Assembly (NCBI GenBank): GCA_027035575.1
Contig: JALVUQ010000039.1
Span: 1-53,406, forward strand
Source of the DNA: Desulfurellales bacterium
GTDB lineage: Bacteria > Campylobacterota_A > Desulfurellia > Desulfurellales > Hippeaceae
Length of the DNA stretch: 53,406 nucleotides
Direction of reading: 5' to 3'
Below the pieces are notes generated by a model, which saw only the letters and a list, made by a program, of their open reading frames with translations, did not search any database and was not told where the DNA came from. Made by a program: the position numbers and the translations under genes. Position 1 is the stretch's first letter, and every line of letters starts with the position of its first letter. Below are positions 1 through 7,246 of this stretch, piece by piece.

Positions 1-2
1 TC

Positions 3-65
3 ACCGTGTCGGGTCATATTCCAAACGAGAAATACGTTCTAAAAAGTTTAAAGGGAAACTTTTAA
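3..65 (+). CDS. C-terminal fragment of an upstream gene, probably a pseudopilin
   Basis: The frame starting at base 3 is open from the window edge to TAA at 63-65. It encodes about 20 residues ending GHIPNEKYVLKSLKGNF. The next genes are MshO- and MshP-like, so the fragment is probably the tail of another minor pilin (MshC/MshD position). The sequence alone is too short to identify it; the call rests on context. Confidence 0.4.
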   Translation, partial: TVSGHIPNEKYVLKSLKGNF

Positions 66-70
66 TATGA

Positions 71-164
71 TTTTGAATTTTGAATGTTGAATTAAAAAAT
101 GGGTGTAGGTATGGGATTTAATTGGATGAGGGTCAATATAAAATCCAAAATTTATAATTCAAAA
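71..164. repeat. Inverted pair of three-unit heptamer arrays
   Basis: Positions 71-91 hold three consecutive 7-mers: TTTTGAA, TTTTGAA, TGTTGAA. Positions 144-164 hold three 7-mers of the complementary type: TCCAAAA, TTTATAA, TTCAAAA. The arrays face each other across about 50 bases and could fold into a long weak stem. The first array fills the gap before the pilin gene. The second lies inside the coding sequence and encodes part of the prepilin leader. It looks like a dispersed simple heptamer repeat, but no second copy outside this spot was seen here. Confidence 0.6.
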
Positions 165-878
165 TTGTTAGTCAGGGGTTTTACTTTAATCGAGCTTATT
201 ATAGCGATTGTGCTTTTCGGTATTATTGCCTATTTGGGTGTGAGCTTGTTGACGCCTGTGATGGAGGGATATGTTGACACAAAAACAAAGACGCTGCTTT
301 TTAACGAAGCGCAATTTTTTGTCGAGAGGGCTTCCATAGAGTTGAGAAACGCCATTCCCAATACCATAAGAACCGGAGACGGTTATATTCAATTTGGGAA
401 GTTCTCTCAATCTGCCTACTACAAACAAACATCTTTCGATAATTTGACCTACTACGGCGGACTCGGCAGCCTATCTGTTAATGATAACCTGTCGATATAC
501 AACACAAAACCGGATTACTTTTACAACAAAGAGAGGGTTTATGAAGCTGTAAAGATTAATTCGGATAATGTCACGCTTAATAAAGCCTTGTCTTCTCCAT
601 CTCCGTATCACAGGGTTTATTTAATCAGCACGCCGGTCACGTTTTACTTAAAAGGCAGTAGAATATACAGAAGTTTCGACTATCCGATAGATAACGCCAC
701 ATACGGCATAGATAAAGGAAAATATTACGTTATTGCAAGCTATGTGAAAAGCTTAAACTTTACATATACACCCGGCAATTTTTTGCACAGCGGCATTGTT
801 TCCATAAACCTGATTATGGAAAGAAACGGTGTCAAACTCAAATACGAATACGAGGTGCATATAAAAAATGTTCCCTAA
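126..878 (+). CDS. MshO-like minor pseudopilin (type IV prepilin family)
   Basis: Probable minor subunit of a type IV/MSHA-type pilus, inserted in the inner membrane and processed by prepilin peptidase. The class III signal is clear: a basic leader ends in ...LLVRG, followed by FTLIELIIAI with Glu at +5, then a hydrophobic helix. The rest is a globular domain of about 220 residues with no motif I recognise. In-frame ATGs lie at 99, 111 and 126. I chose 126 because it gives an 18-residue leader and has GGGA nine bases upstream, but 99 cannot be excluded. The gene overlaps the next by 11 bases. The MshO assignment rests on position before an MshP-like gene. Confidence 0.7.
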   Translation: MRVNIKSKIYNSKLLVRGFTLIELIIAIVLFGIIAYLGVSLLTPVMEGYVDTKTKTLLFNEAQFFVERASIELRNAIPNTIRTGDGYIQFGKFSQSAYYKQTSFDNLTYYGGLGSLSVNDNLSIYNTKPDYFYNKERVYEAVKINSDNVTLNKALSSPSPYHRVYLISTPVTFYLKGSRIYRSFDYPIDNATYGIDKGKYYVIASYVKSLNFTYTPGNFLHSGIVSINLIMERNGVKLKYEYEVHIKNVP

Positions 879-1227
879 AAACAGGGGCTCGGCTTTGCTG
901 TATGCCGTATTTTTAATTATACTGTTCTCGTTTTTGGGACTGGTTATTGTAAATCTTCTATCCACAACATCAACCGTTTCTTCTGAAAATATCTTATACT
1001 CGGAGGCTTTAAGCTGTGCAGAGGCGGGCAAGGAGATAGCCATAATGCAGTGCCTTGAGGGAAGCTGCTCAAATTCAACATACGATTTTAACAAAAATAA
1101 GATATTGATTCGCTATGTGAATAATGTTACACTTCCAAACGGCAAAACGCTATATACGGCAACATCTGAGTGTATTATGAGCCTCGGAAACATAAAAAGA
1201 GAGATAGAATTTAAGTTTTGGAAATAG
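868..1227 (+). CDS. MshP/PilX-like minor pilin
   Basis: A 119-residue protein starting with a short basic stretch (MFPKNRG) directly followed by SALLYAVFLIILFSFLGLVIV. This is the N-terminal layout of MshP/PilX-type minor pilins, which keep the Gly before the cleavage site and the hydrophobic helix but lack the usual Glu at +5. It contains four cysteines in the C-terminal half (C50, C57, C62 and one near residue 102) that may form disulfides in the periplasm. It overlaps the upstream pilin by 11 bases and sits six bases before the ATPase gene. The family level is fairly secure; the exact subunit is inference. Confidence 0.65.
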   Translation: MFPKNRGSALLYAVFLIILFSFLGLVIVNLLSTTSTVSSENILYSEALSCAEAGKEIAIMQCLEGSCSNSTYDFNKNKILIRYVNNVTLPNGKTLYTATSECIMSLGNIKREIEFKFWK

Positions 1228-1233
1228 GCGGTT

Positions 1234-2127
1234 ATGTATAAAAAGTTTTTCGGATTTTTAGACGAGCCGTTCAGGCTTACGCCCGACCCTGAATTTTTTT
1301 ACAGCTCCGAGATTCACGACGATGCCATAAATACGCTTGAGTATGCAATAGACAAAAGAAAAGGGCTTATGGTTTTAACGGGAGAGGTAGGGACAGGTAA
1401 AACGATGCTTGTCAGGGTTTTATTAAACAAACTGTTAAATACCGAAGTATCCTTTATTTTGAATCCGTTTTTGTCGGAAGAGGAGATTTTAAGGGTTATT
1501 GCCAAGGATTTCGGAATAGAGGTTGAAAAGACCAAAAACAAGGGCGATGTATTTAACCTGTTGATAGACTATACGGTTAAACTCTACAAAAACAAAAAAA
1601 ATGCACTGATTATAGTTGATGAAGCACAGCATCTTCCTTTTGAAAGCCTTGAGATGATTAGGCAAATTTCAAATATAGAGATGGAAAATGCCAAGCTGGT
1701 TCAGGTTCTTCTTGTTGGCCAAAGCGAACTTATAGACAGATTGAACGAGGAGAGATACAGACAGATAAAACAAAGAATCGCCTATTGGGTTAACCTTGAA
1801 CCACTGAATTTTGCAGAAACGAAGAATTATATAAATTTTAGAGTGCAGCAGGCATTGAAGTATAAGAGATATATATTTAAGGATTCTGCAATCAGGTATA
1901 TGTATAGGGTTACCAAAGGCAATCCGCGCGAAATAAACCAGGTTGCGGATTTATCCTTAATAATATCCGCATCAAATTCAAAAAAGAAAGTCGGCTTGCC
2001 CGAGATGAAAAAAGCAGCCAAAGAGTATTATAAATTTACCAAAAAAGACAGAAAAACAGTTTATTATTTTATTTTTGCACTTATTTTGATAGTATTTGTT
2101 CTAATAATTGCTTTAAAGGTGAAGTAG
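1234..2127 (+). CDS. mshM: MshM/ExeA-like AAA ATPase with C-terminal membrane anchor
   Basis: Cytoplasmic AAA+ ATPase of the ExeA/GspA-MshM family, thought to help assemble the pilus or secretin across peptidoglycan. The start MYKKFFGFLDEPFRLTPDP is the typical N-terminus. Walker A GEVGTGKT is at residues 50-57 and Walker B LIIVDEAQ at 125-132. A single hydrophobic helix at about 274-295 ends the protein, so there is no periplasmic peptidoglycan-binding domain as in ExeA, which matches the shorter MshM form. AGGCGG lies just upstream of the ATG. The stop is followed immediately by the MshN-like gene. Confidence 0.85.
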   Translation: MYKKFFGFLDEPFRLTPDPEFFYSSEIHDDAINTLEYAIDKRKGLMVLTGEVGTGKTMLVRVLLNKLLNTEVSFILNPFLSEEEILRVIAKDFGIEVEKTKNKGDVFNLLIDYTVKLYKNKKNALIIVDEAQHLPFESLEMIRQISNIEMENAKLVQVLLVGQSELIDRLNEERYRQIKQRIAYWVNLEPLNFAETKNYINFRVQQALKYKRYIFKDSAIRYMYRVTKGNPREINQVADLSLIISASNSKKKVGLPEMKKAAKEYYKFTKKDRKTVYYFIFALILIVFVLIIALKVK

Positions 2128-2841
2128 ATGAGTATTGTTGCCAAATCCTTAAAAAGGCTCAAAGAAAACAAGAAGCCGAAATTTAGCGTTTCGTCTTCAA
2201 AAAATATAGGATTCGGATTAAGCGGTTATCTGCCTGTCTTGTACGGTTTTATTGTTTTGCTGTTTGCGTTTATTATTGCTGCTTACGCTTACACAACGTC
2301 GGCTTATGTAAAAAAAAGGCTGAGCAGTACGAACTATCCTTCCATAAGCAGCTTGAAAATGAAGCTTGAGGCAAAAAAAGCGATGGCTTTAAATGTAAGA
2401 ATGCAGCCCAAAGGTCTTGAAAACCTGCTTATATTAAAAAGGTTTGATGAGATGTTTAAGCTTGCCGAAAAAGAAAATAATTTGAAGTATAAGGGTATAT
2501 ACTATTTTGAAAAGGGTGATTTGGATAAATCTTACGGTATGCTTAAACAATATCTTGAAAAACATAAAAATGACAGTGAGGCTTCTGTTTACCTGTCTTT
2601 TGTGTTGTATAAAAAAGGCGATTACGATACGGCTTTAAAAGTTCTTAACACTATAAAAACAAACAGCTGCGAGTTAAAGGTGGATAGAGCCATCCTCTAT
2701 GAAGCCTCAGAAGAATTTCATAAAGCTTTACAGTTATATAAAAAATCTTATATGAACTGCAAAAACCCAGCCGTTAAAAATAAAATAGAAAAAAAGATAA
2801 TAGTTTTGGAATATTTTTTGAGGAACAGGGATGAATCTTAA
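2128..2841 (+). CDS. MshN-like TPR membrane protein
   Basis: 237 residues: a basic cytoplasmic N-terminus of about 34 residues, one membrane segment (about 36-56, VLYGFIVLLFAFIIAAYAYT), then a soluble region rich in TPR-like helical pairs (about 105-225, for example YYFEKGDLDKSYGMLKQYLE and YKKGDYDTALKVLN). Single-pass proteins with C-terminal TPRs next to MshM are typical of MshN, a pilus assembly factor. The ATG follows the MshM stop with no gap, and the 3' end overlaps the next gene by 11 bases. Confidence 0.65.
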   Translation: MSIVAKSLKRLKENKKPKFSVSSSKNIGFGLSGYLPVLYGFIVLLFAFIIAAYAYTTSAYVKKRLSSTNYPSISSLKMKLEAKKAMALNVRMQPKGLENLLILKRFDEMFKLAEKENNLKYKGIYYFEKGDLDKSYGMLKQYLEKHKNDSEASVYLSFVLYKKGDYDTALKVLNTIKTNSCELKVDRAILYEASEEFHKALQLYKKSYMNCKNPAVKNKIEKKIIVLEYFLRNRDES

Positions 2842-3838
2842 AGAAATACACTCTCTTGTAATAGGTTCAAAACAGGTGAACTACTGCAGCATTGTCAAAA
2901 AAGGCAAGCGCAGCATATTGAATTCTCTGGCTTATTATGATTTTAATTTTGATAACTTCGAGGAGCTTGACGAGATTATTGAATCCGTTAGTGAAATAGC
3001 AGGCAAAGATGCCCTGTTTAATCTCTCGATTATGGGACATAACGTTATTAAGCACATATATTTCTATAAAAAAGGTGCTGCAAATATCAAGGCTAATGTG
3101 TTGAGAGATTTAAAAAATGACTATGAAATACAACTTCAGGATTATCTGATAGATTACGAAGCAGAAGAGCTTGAGGATAAAAAGGTTGCTTTTGTAGCCG
3201 CATATCCCAAAGAGGATTTCGATAAACTATACGGCTTTATAAAAAAGCGTAAAAACATAAAGCTTTTTTCGCTTGAAATAGGTATGGTGTCCGTAAAAAG
3301 GCTTATTAACAACTTTTATAATAAAAACGAAACGAAGCTGTGCATAAGGATGGATAAGGATTTCACCAATATTTTCGCTTTAAAGGGCGATATAATCGTT
3401 GTCAGCAGAGAAATTCAGTACGGCTTTGACGGTTTTTTGGATGATATAATGGAGTCTGGCGGTGTGGATAGGCAGAAGGCTCTTAATGTTATGGAAAATA
3501 TCGGTTTATACAAGGATGAGAATTTCACACAACAAGAGCAGCAAGCCAATGAAATAATTACCGCATCGTTTGATAAAATGAGTATAGAGATACAAAGAAC
3601 AATAGACTATCTGTCATCAAGCAGAAAGATAGGCGGTGTCAATAAAATTATCACGCTCGGATTTATAAACTTTATAAAAAAATCGGACGTGTATCTGTCA
3701 AAGCTGTTTTCGGTTGGTGTTGAAAAACTGGAGGCGGCAAAGTTGATTGAATTTAACTCATCCGTTGATTTTTCGATGGTCAAAGATATGCTCTATTTTG
3801 ATATTGCCGTTGGAGCTGCAATGAGGGATTTGCTGTGA
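2831..3838 (+). CDS. MshI/PilM-like pilus assembly protein
   Basis: A 335-residue soluble protein without signal or membrane segment. It stands just before PilN- and PilO-like genes, the place where PilM (actin-fold ATPase) or MshI is found. The sequence is too diverged for me to place the nucleotide-binding motifs by eye. The region around 175-250 (FTNIFALKGDIIVVSREIQYGFDG...) resembles the PilM segment that precedes the second nucleotide-binding lobe. Known role of the family: cytoplasmic partner of the PilN N-terminus. Translation is probably coupled to both neighbours (11- and 4-base overlaps). Confidence 0.55.
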   Translation: MNLKEIHSLVIGSKQVNYCSIVKKGKRSILNSLAYYDFNFDNFEELDEIIESVSEIAGKDALFNLSIMGHNVIKHIYFYKKGAANIKANVLRDLKNDYEIQLQDYLIDYEAEELEDKKVAFVAAYPKEDFDKLYGFIKKRKNIKLFSLEIGMVSVKRLINNFYNKNETKLCIRMDKDFTNIFALKGDIIVVSREIQYGFDGFLDDIMESGGVDRQKALNVMENIGLYKDENFTQQEQQANEIITASFDKMSIEIQRTIDYLSSSRKIGGVNKIITLGFINFIKKSDVYLSKLFSVGVEKLEAAKLIEFNSSVDFSMVKDMLYFDIAVGAAMRDLL

Positions 3839-4389
3839 AAGATATAAATCTTCTTCCCTCTAACATTGCCTTCAATTATAAAAAATTTTTAATCACAAGG
3901 TTGTCCCTGTTTATAATTGTTTTAAATGTTATTTTACTGTTTTTTATCCTGTTGGATAATGTCTATATAAACAAAAAATTGGAAGCGCGACTGACAAAAA
4001 GAAAAGCTTATCTGTCACAGATAGACAATATAAATTCGACATTTGGAAAATATAAAAAAGAGTATGTTGCGCTAAAGAAAAAGCTCACAGGCTTAAAAAA
4101 AGAGATTGAATATTATGAAAAAACCGTTGTTTTGCACCGTTCGGCATATACTGACAGCATTGTGTTTGTAAATACTTTTTATGACGGTGTTTGGTTTGAT
4201 TCGGTTTCATACAGAAACGGCGTTTTTAATGTTAGCGGATATGCCCCCTCAAAAGTTGAGTTCCAAAAATTTTACGGAGCGCTTGAAAGCAATAAATATG
4301 TAGCCGATACGAGGTTTTTTTATATTAAGGAAAAGGACGGAGAATTCGTGTTTAAAATAAACTACAGGGTGGTTTTTCGACTACAATGA
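3835..4389 (+). CDS. PilN-like pilus assembly protein
   Basis: The N-terminus MKDINLLP carries the INLLP motif by which PilN binds PilM in the cytoplasm. One membrane helix follows at about 24-43, then a coiled-coil stretch (about 45-100) and a small periplasmic alpha/beta domain. At 184 residues it has the usual PilN length. The ATG overlaps the previous stop by four bases and the stop overlaps the next ATG by four, so the PilM-PilN-PilO-like trio is one translational unit forming the inner-membrane alignment platform. Confidence 0.75.
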   Translation: MKDINLLPSNIAFNYKKFLITRLSLFIIVLNVILLFFILLDNVYINKKLEARLTKRKAYLSQIDNINSTFGKYKKEYVALKKKLTGLKKEIEYYEKTVVLHRSAYTDSIVFVNTFYDGVWFDSVSYRNGVFNVSGYAPSKVEFQKFYGALESNKYVADTRFFYIKEKDGEFVFKINYRVVFRLQ

Positions 4390-4931
4390 AAAACGTTAAG
4401 ACAAGAGAGATTGTTGTACTTGTTATATCTTTGTTAGTTCTTATAAATTTTGTGTTTTTTAGGTACATCCATTCGGGCTATGTTCACAAAAGAAATATGC
4501 TTATACAAAATATTAACTCATATGATAATAAAATATCCGAGGCTATTTTCAAATTTCACAGGAACTTGAAAATATTGGATTCAATAGCTTTAATAAAAAA
4601 GGATATTCTGTTTTCAAAAAAGAAAATAGAGCTTTTAAGCAGCAGCCGCACAACGACTTTTGATATGTCAAACATACTCAAAACCCTGCTTGTAAAAAGC
4701 GGAGTGTCGGTTTACGGCGTTACCCTGTCGAGTGTTAAAACTGCAAACTCCAAAAAAACCTACTCTTTTAGCGTTCAGATAAAAGATAGTCTGAATAAGG
4801 TGCTGAAATTTATGGACTTGATAGAAAATTACAGTGATAATATGTATATTCCAAACTACTCCATAAAACCCAAAGACGGTCTTTACAATGTAAATATGAA
4901 GGTAAACTTTGATTATGTAGGTGAAAAATGA
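4386..4931 (+). CDS. PilO/MshJ-like pilus assembly protein
   Basis: 181 residues with the same plan as PilN: a short basic N-terminus, one membrane segment at about 10-27 (VVLVISLLVLINFVFF), a predicted coiled coil to about 80 and a periplasmic ferredoxin-like domain. PilO and MshJ form heterodimers with PilN/MshI2 in the periplasm. Assignment rests on architecture and position; overall identity to known PilO cannot be judged by eye. It overlaps both neighbours by four bases. Confidence 0.65.
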   Translation: MKNVKTREIVVLVISLLVLINFVFFRYIHSGYVHKRNMLIQNINSYDNKISEAIFKFHRNLKILDSIALIKKDILFSKKKIELLSSSRTTTFDMSNILKTLLVKSGVSVYGVTLSSVKTANSKKTYSFSVQIKDSLNKVLKFMDLIENYSDNMYIPNYSIKPKDGLYNVNMKVNFDYVGEK

Positions 4932-5335
4932 GAGTAAAAGTCGCTCTGTTTTTGTTGCTGTTTTTTAGTACGAGCGCATATTGTGCCAACATTCCCGTAT
5001 TTAATATGCCCCCTGATGACTATAAAATTTTCAGCCACAAAGAAATATCCCAAAAGAACACTCAAGCTCAACAAAATAACGAAGCATCACAGATTCCAAG
5101 TGATTTGTCTATAAGCGGCATATTTAAATCGCAAGGTGAGTATTTTGTGCTTATAAATCATAAGGTTTGTAAAAAGGGCGATACAGTCGAGGGTTATACG
5201 ATAAAAAGCATAGAAAACAACAAGGTTGTATTTGTCAAAAACGGTGTTGAGAGTACAAAAACACTAAGCACGACGCCGAATATAATATTCTTTTCAGACG
5301 ATACCGTCTCCAACGATAACGATTCCAAACATTAA
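4928..5335 (+). CDS. MshK/PilP-like periplasmic protein
   Basis: 135 residues with a signal peptide (about 1-20, ending TSAYCA). A low-complexity linker rich in Gln, Asn and Ser follows, then a C-terminal domain of about 60 residues with the PilP/GspC homology-region pattern: SGIF...GEYFVLINHKVCKKGDTVEGYTI..I....VVFVKNGVE. In the family this domain links the inner-membrane platform to the outer-membrane secretin. It is the last gene of the pilus operon; its stop overlaps the stop of the convergent deacetylase gene. Confidence 0.65.
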   Translation: MRVKVALFLLLFFSTSAYCANIPVFNMPPDDYKIFSHKEISQKNTQAQQNNEASQIPSDLSISGIFKSQGEYFVLINHKVCKKGDTVEGYTIKSIENNKVVFVKNGVESTKTLSTTPNIIFFSDDTVSNDNDSKH

Positions 5336-6351
5336 TTGTCGTTTATAATCATCCAAAAGTTGACCGCTATTTTATGGGTATTTTTATCAACGCAGGTTAT
5401 GGCTATTCTGTCTTTTTTTCGTTTGAATTTTTTTGTGTTTTTTATCAAAACGAGCCCGTTTGAGCCGATTTGTGCTTTTTTCCATCCAAGCTCACTGACA
5501 TAGACGCCGCAGTTTGTATAGTTTTTCGGAAATGTAAGTTTTGCACCTATTACTGTCGGTGTTTTTTTAATTGTGCCAAAATCGGGAATTTTCTTATTTA
5601 TCGGCAGATACTCCTCGTTCAATACATCTTTGAAATGCTTCATTGTTGACCAATATTTACCCAAAATTGGCTCCCTTGGGATTAAATAAAGCGGCGTGTA
5701 AACACTTACGGAGCCCGGGTCTTGTGTTAAAATTGCCTCAAAACCAGCCCGTTTTGCCGTATCTATAACCGTTTTGTTGTATTCTCCATAAGGTATTGCA
5801 AAGGCGTAGGGTTTATATCCGAAATGCTTTTTAAAAAACTCCATACTTTTTGTCAGCTCACCCATTATCCATTCTTTATAGCGCTTATTCGTCCAATTCT
5901 TCGGTTTATACGCCATCCTCGGATGGGAGTAGCTGTGCGATTCAAAGTCAATATCGTATTTCATCATTGTTTTTATCTGATTGAGGGTCATATAATCGGG
6001 GTATCTTTTTTCTATTGCTTCTGTCGGCAAGAAAACCGTTGCGGGATAACCGTATTTTTTGATAACGGGGAATGCGTTTTTATAAACCGTCCTGTATCCG
6101 TCGTCAAATGTCAAAACAACGCTTTTTTTAGGGAGTTTTTTGTTATTTTTAATCATATTAACGACCTGTTTTAGTTCTAAAACCTTATAGCCGTTATTGT
6201 GAAGGTATCTCATCTGCTGCTTAAATTGCTTAATCGAGACATTTGTTGTCGGTGTTCTGTTGTCGCCTATTTTGTGGTATATAAGTATGGTTGTTGCATA
6301 GGTTTGGCAGGATAAAAACAGGGCAAACACTAAAGCAGTAATAGTTTTCAT
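5332..6351 (-). CDS. Exported polysaccharide deacetylase (NodB domain)
   Basis: Carbohydrate esterase family 4 protein of 339 residues acting outside the cytoplasm. ATG at 6351 is preferred because GGAGG lies nine bases upstream and it begins a signal peptide (MKTITALVFALFLSCQTYA); the longer open frame from 6414 adds a basic stretch with no support. NodB motifs are present: TFDDGY at 81-86 (metal-binding Asp) and HSYSH at 139-143 (metal-binding His pair). An IPYGEYN segment follows, as expected for the arginine/proline motif region. About 95 residues beyond the catalytic domain look like a beta-rich extension. The substrate is unknown; peptidoglycan or a surface glycan is possible. Confidence 0.85.
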   Translation of the reverse strand: MKTITALVFALFLSCQTYATTILIYHKIGDNRTPTTNVSIKQFKQQMRYLHNNGYKVLELKQVVNMIKNNKKLPKKSVVLTFDDGYRTVYKNAFPVIKKYGYPATVFLPTEAIEKRYPDYMTLNQIKTMMKYDIDFESHSYSHPRMAYKPKNWTNKRYKEWIMGELTKSMEFFKKHFGYKPYAFAIPYGEYNKTVIDTAKRAGFEAILTQDPGSVSVYTPLYLIPREPILGKYWSTMKHFKDVLNEEYLPINKKIPDFGTIKKTPTVIGAKLTFPKNYTNCGVYVSELGWKKAQIGSNGLVLIKNTKKFKRKKDRIAITCVDKNTHKIAVNFWMIINDN

Positions 6352-6440
6352 CTTTAAAATCCTCCGATACTTTATTGCTTTTTTATTCCTATACCTTATT
6401 TGATTAAATTTCAAGATAAATGTTTAAGCTTGAAAAGAGT

Positions 6441-6472
6441 AAAAAAAGAGTCTGTAAGGAAATACAGACTCT
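6441..6472 (-). terminator. Terminator of the flagellar operon
   Basis: A perfect 10-base inverted repeat, AGAGTCTGTA (6447-6456) and TACAGACTCT (6463-6472), with a six-base loop. On the minus strand it is followed by a run of seven T (6441-6447). The upstream arm overlaps the fliS stop codon. Confidence 0.9.
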
Positions 6473-6857
6473 ACTCTTCTTTTTTCATTACATCTCTATT
6501 CCATATCTCGGTCATTTTGTCTAAGTATCTGACCACTATGCCGAACTCTTCAAAGTTGTCGTCTTTATTTGCTTCTATTGTTTTGTTAAGCAAAAAATTG
6601 TACAGAGCTTCCAAGTATTCTGCTGTTTCTCTGTCTGCCGAGTCATCAAGCGAATCCCTCAATGCGAGCAGTATGCCGCTTACTCTGTTTAGGCTGTCAA
6701 TCTTCTCCTCTTCGTTTTTTTCTTCCATAGCTTTATATGCTTTTTTGGCAAAACCAAGTGCTCCCTCGTACAATAAAGACACTATTTGCATTTTATCAAC
6801 CGTTGTTGATATTAAGACATTTTTATACATATCGTATGCTTCGTTGGATGTCATCAT
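6471..6857 (-). CDS. fliS: Flagellar secretion chaperone FliS
   Basis: FliS binds the C-terminus of flagellin in the cytoplasm and keeps it unfolded for export. The 128-residue all-helical protein begins MMTSNEAYDMYKNVLISTTVDKMQIVSLLYEGAL, closely matching the family pattern (AYxxYqxxxvxTAsPxkLvxmLYdGal). Two adjacent ATGs are possible: 6857 overlaps the flaG stop by four bases, and 6854 is seven bases from GGAGG. Last gene of the flagellar operon, after fliD and flaG, the usual neighbourhood. Confidence 0.93.
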   Translation of the reverse strand: MMTSNEAYDMYKNVLISTTVDKMQIVSLLYEGALGFAKKAYKAMEEKNEEEKIDSLNRVSGILLALRDSLDDSADRETAEYLEALYNFLLNKTIEANKDDNFEEFGIVVRYLDKMTEIWNRDVMKKEE

Positions 6858-7231
6858 TTTACCTCCTTACTGTCAAATATAATGCCTACGACCTCCGAGA
6901 GCTTTTTTTGAAGATTGATAACCTCTTTGGGGGGTATTTCTCTTATCACTTTACCCGTTTTTGCGTTCACAACCTTCACAACGAGCGATTTTATCGTGTC
7001 GTTATAGACAAACTTCACATCTTTGTTCAACATACCTACATTTTCATTTATTTTGTTAATCGTGTTTTTCAGCTCTGTTGGAGAGAGGCTTTTAACCTCG
7101 TTTTGTTTCTTGGCTGCAATCTCTATGTTTTTGTCTATATGCTGCACTTTGGCTTTCTGAGCACTGCTTTCACTCATATGCTGCCTTGTTGCAACAGCAC
7201 TATTGATTTTATTCAATACCACATCCGACAT
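6854..7231 (-). CDS. flaG: FlaG family flagellar protein
   Basis: 125 residues. The C-terminal half carries the FlaG signature: VKFVYNDTIKSLVVKVVNAKTGKVIREIPPKEVINL (about 72-107). FlaG proteins influence filament length; the mechanism is unclear. The first 60 residues are low-complexity, as usual. GGAGG lies seven bases before the ATG. It lies between fliD and fliS, the common order. Confidence 0.9.
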   Translation of the reverse strand: MSDVVLNKINSAVATRQHMSESSAQKAKVQHIDKNIEIAAKKQNEVKSLSPTELKNTINKINENVGMLNKDVKFVYNDTIKSLVVKVVNAKTGKVIREIPPKEVINLQKKLSEVVGIIFDSKEVK

Positions 7232-7246
7232 TTTCTAACCTCCGGC

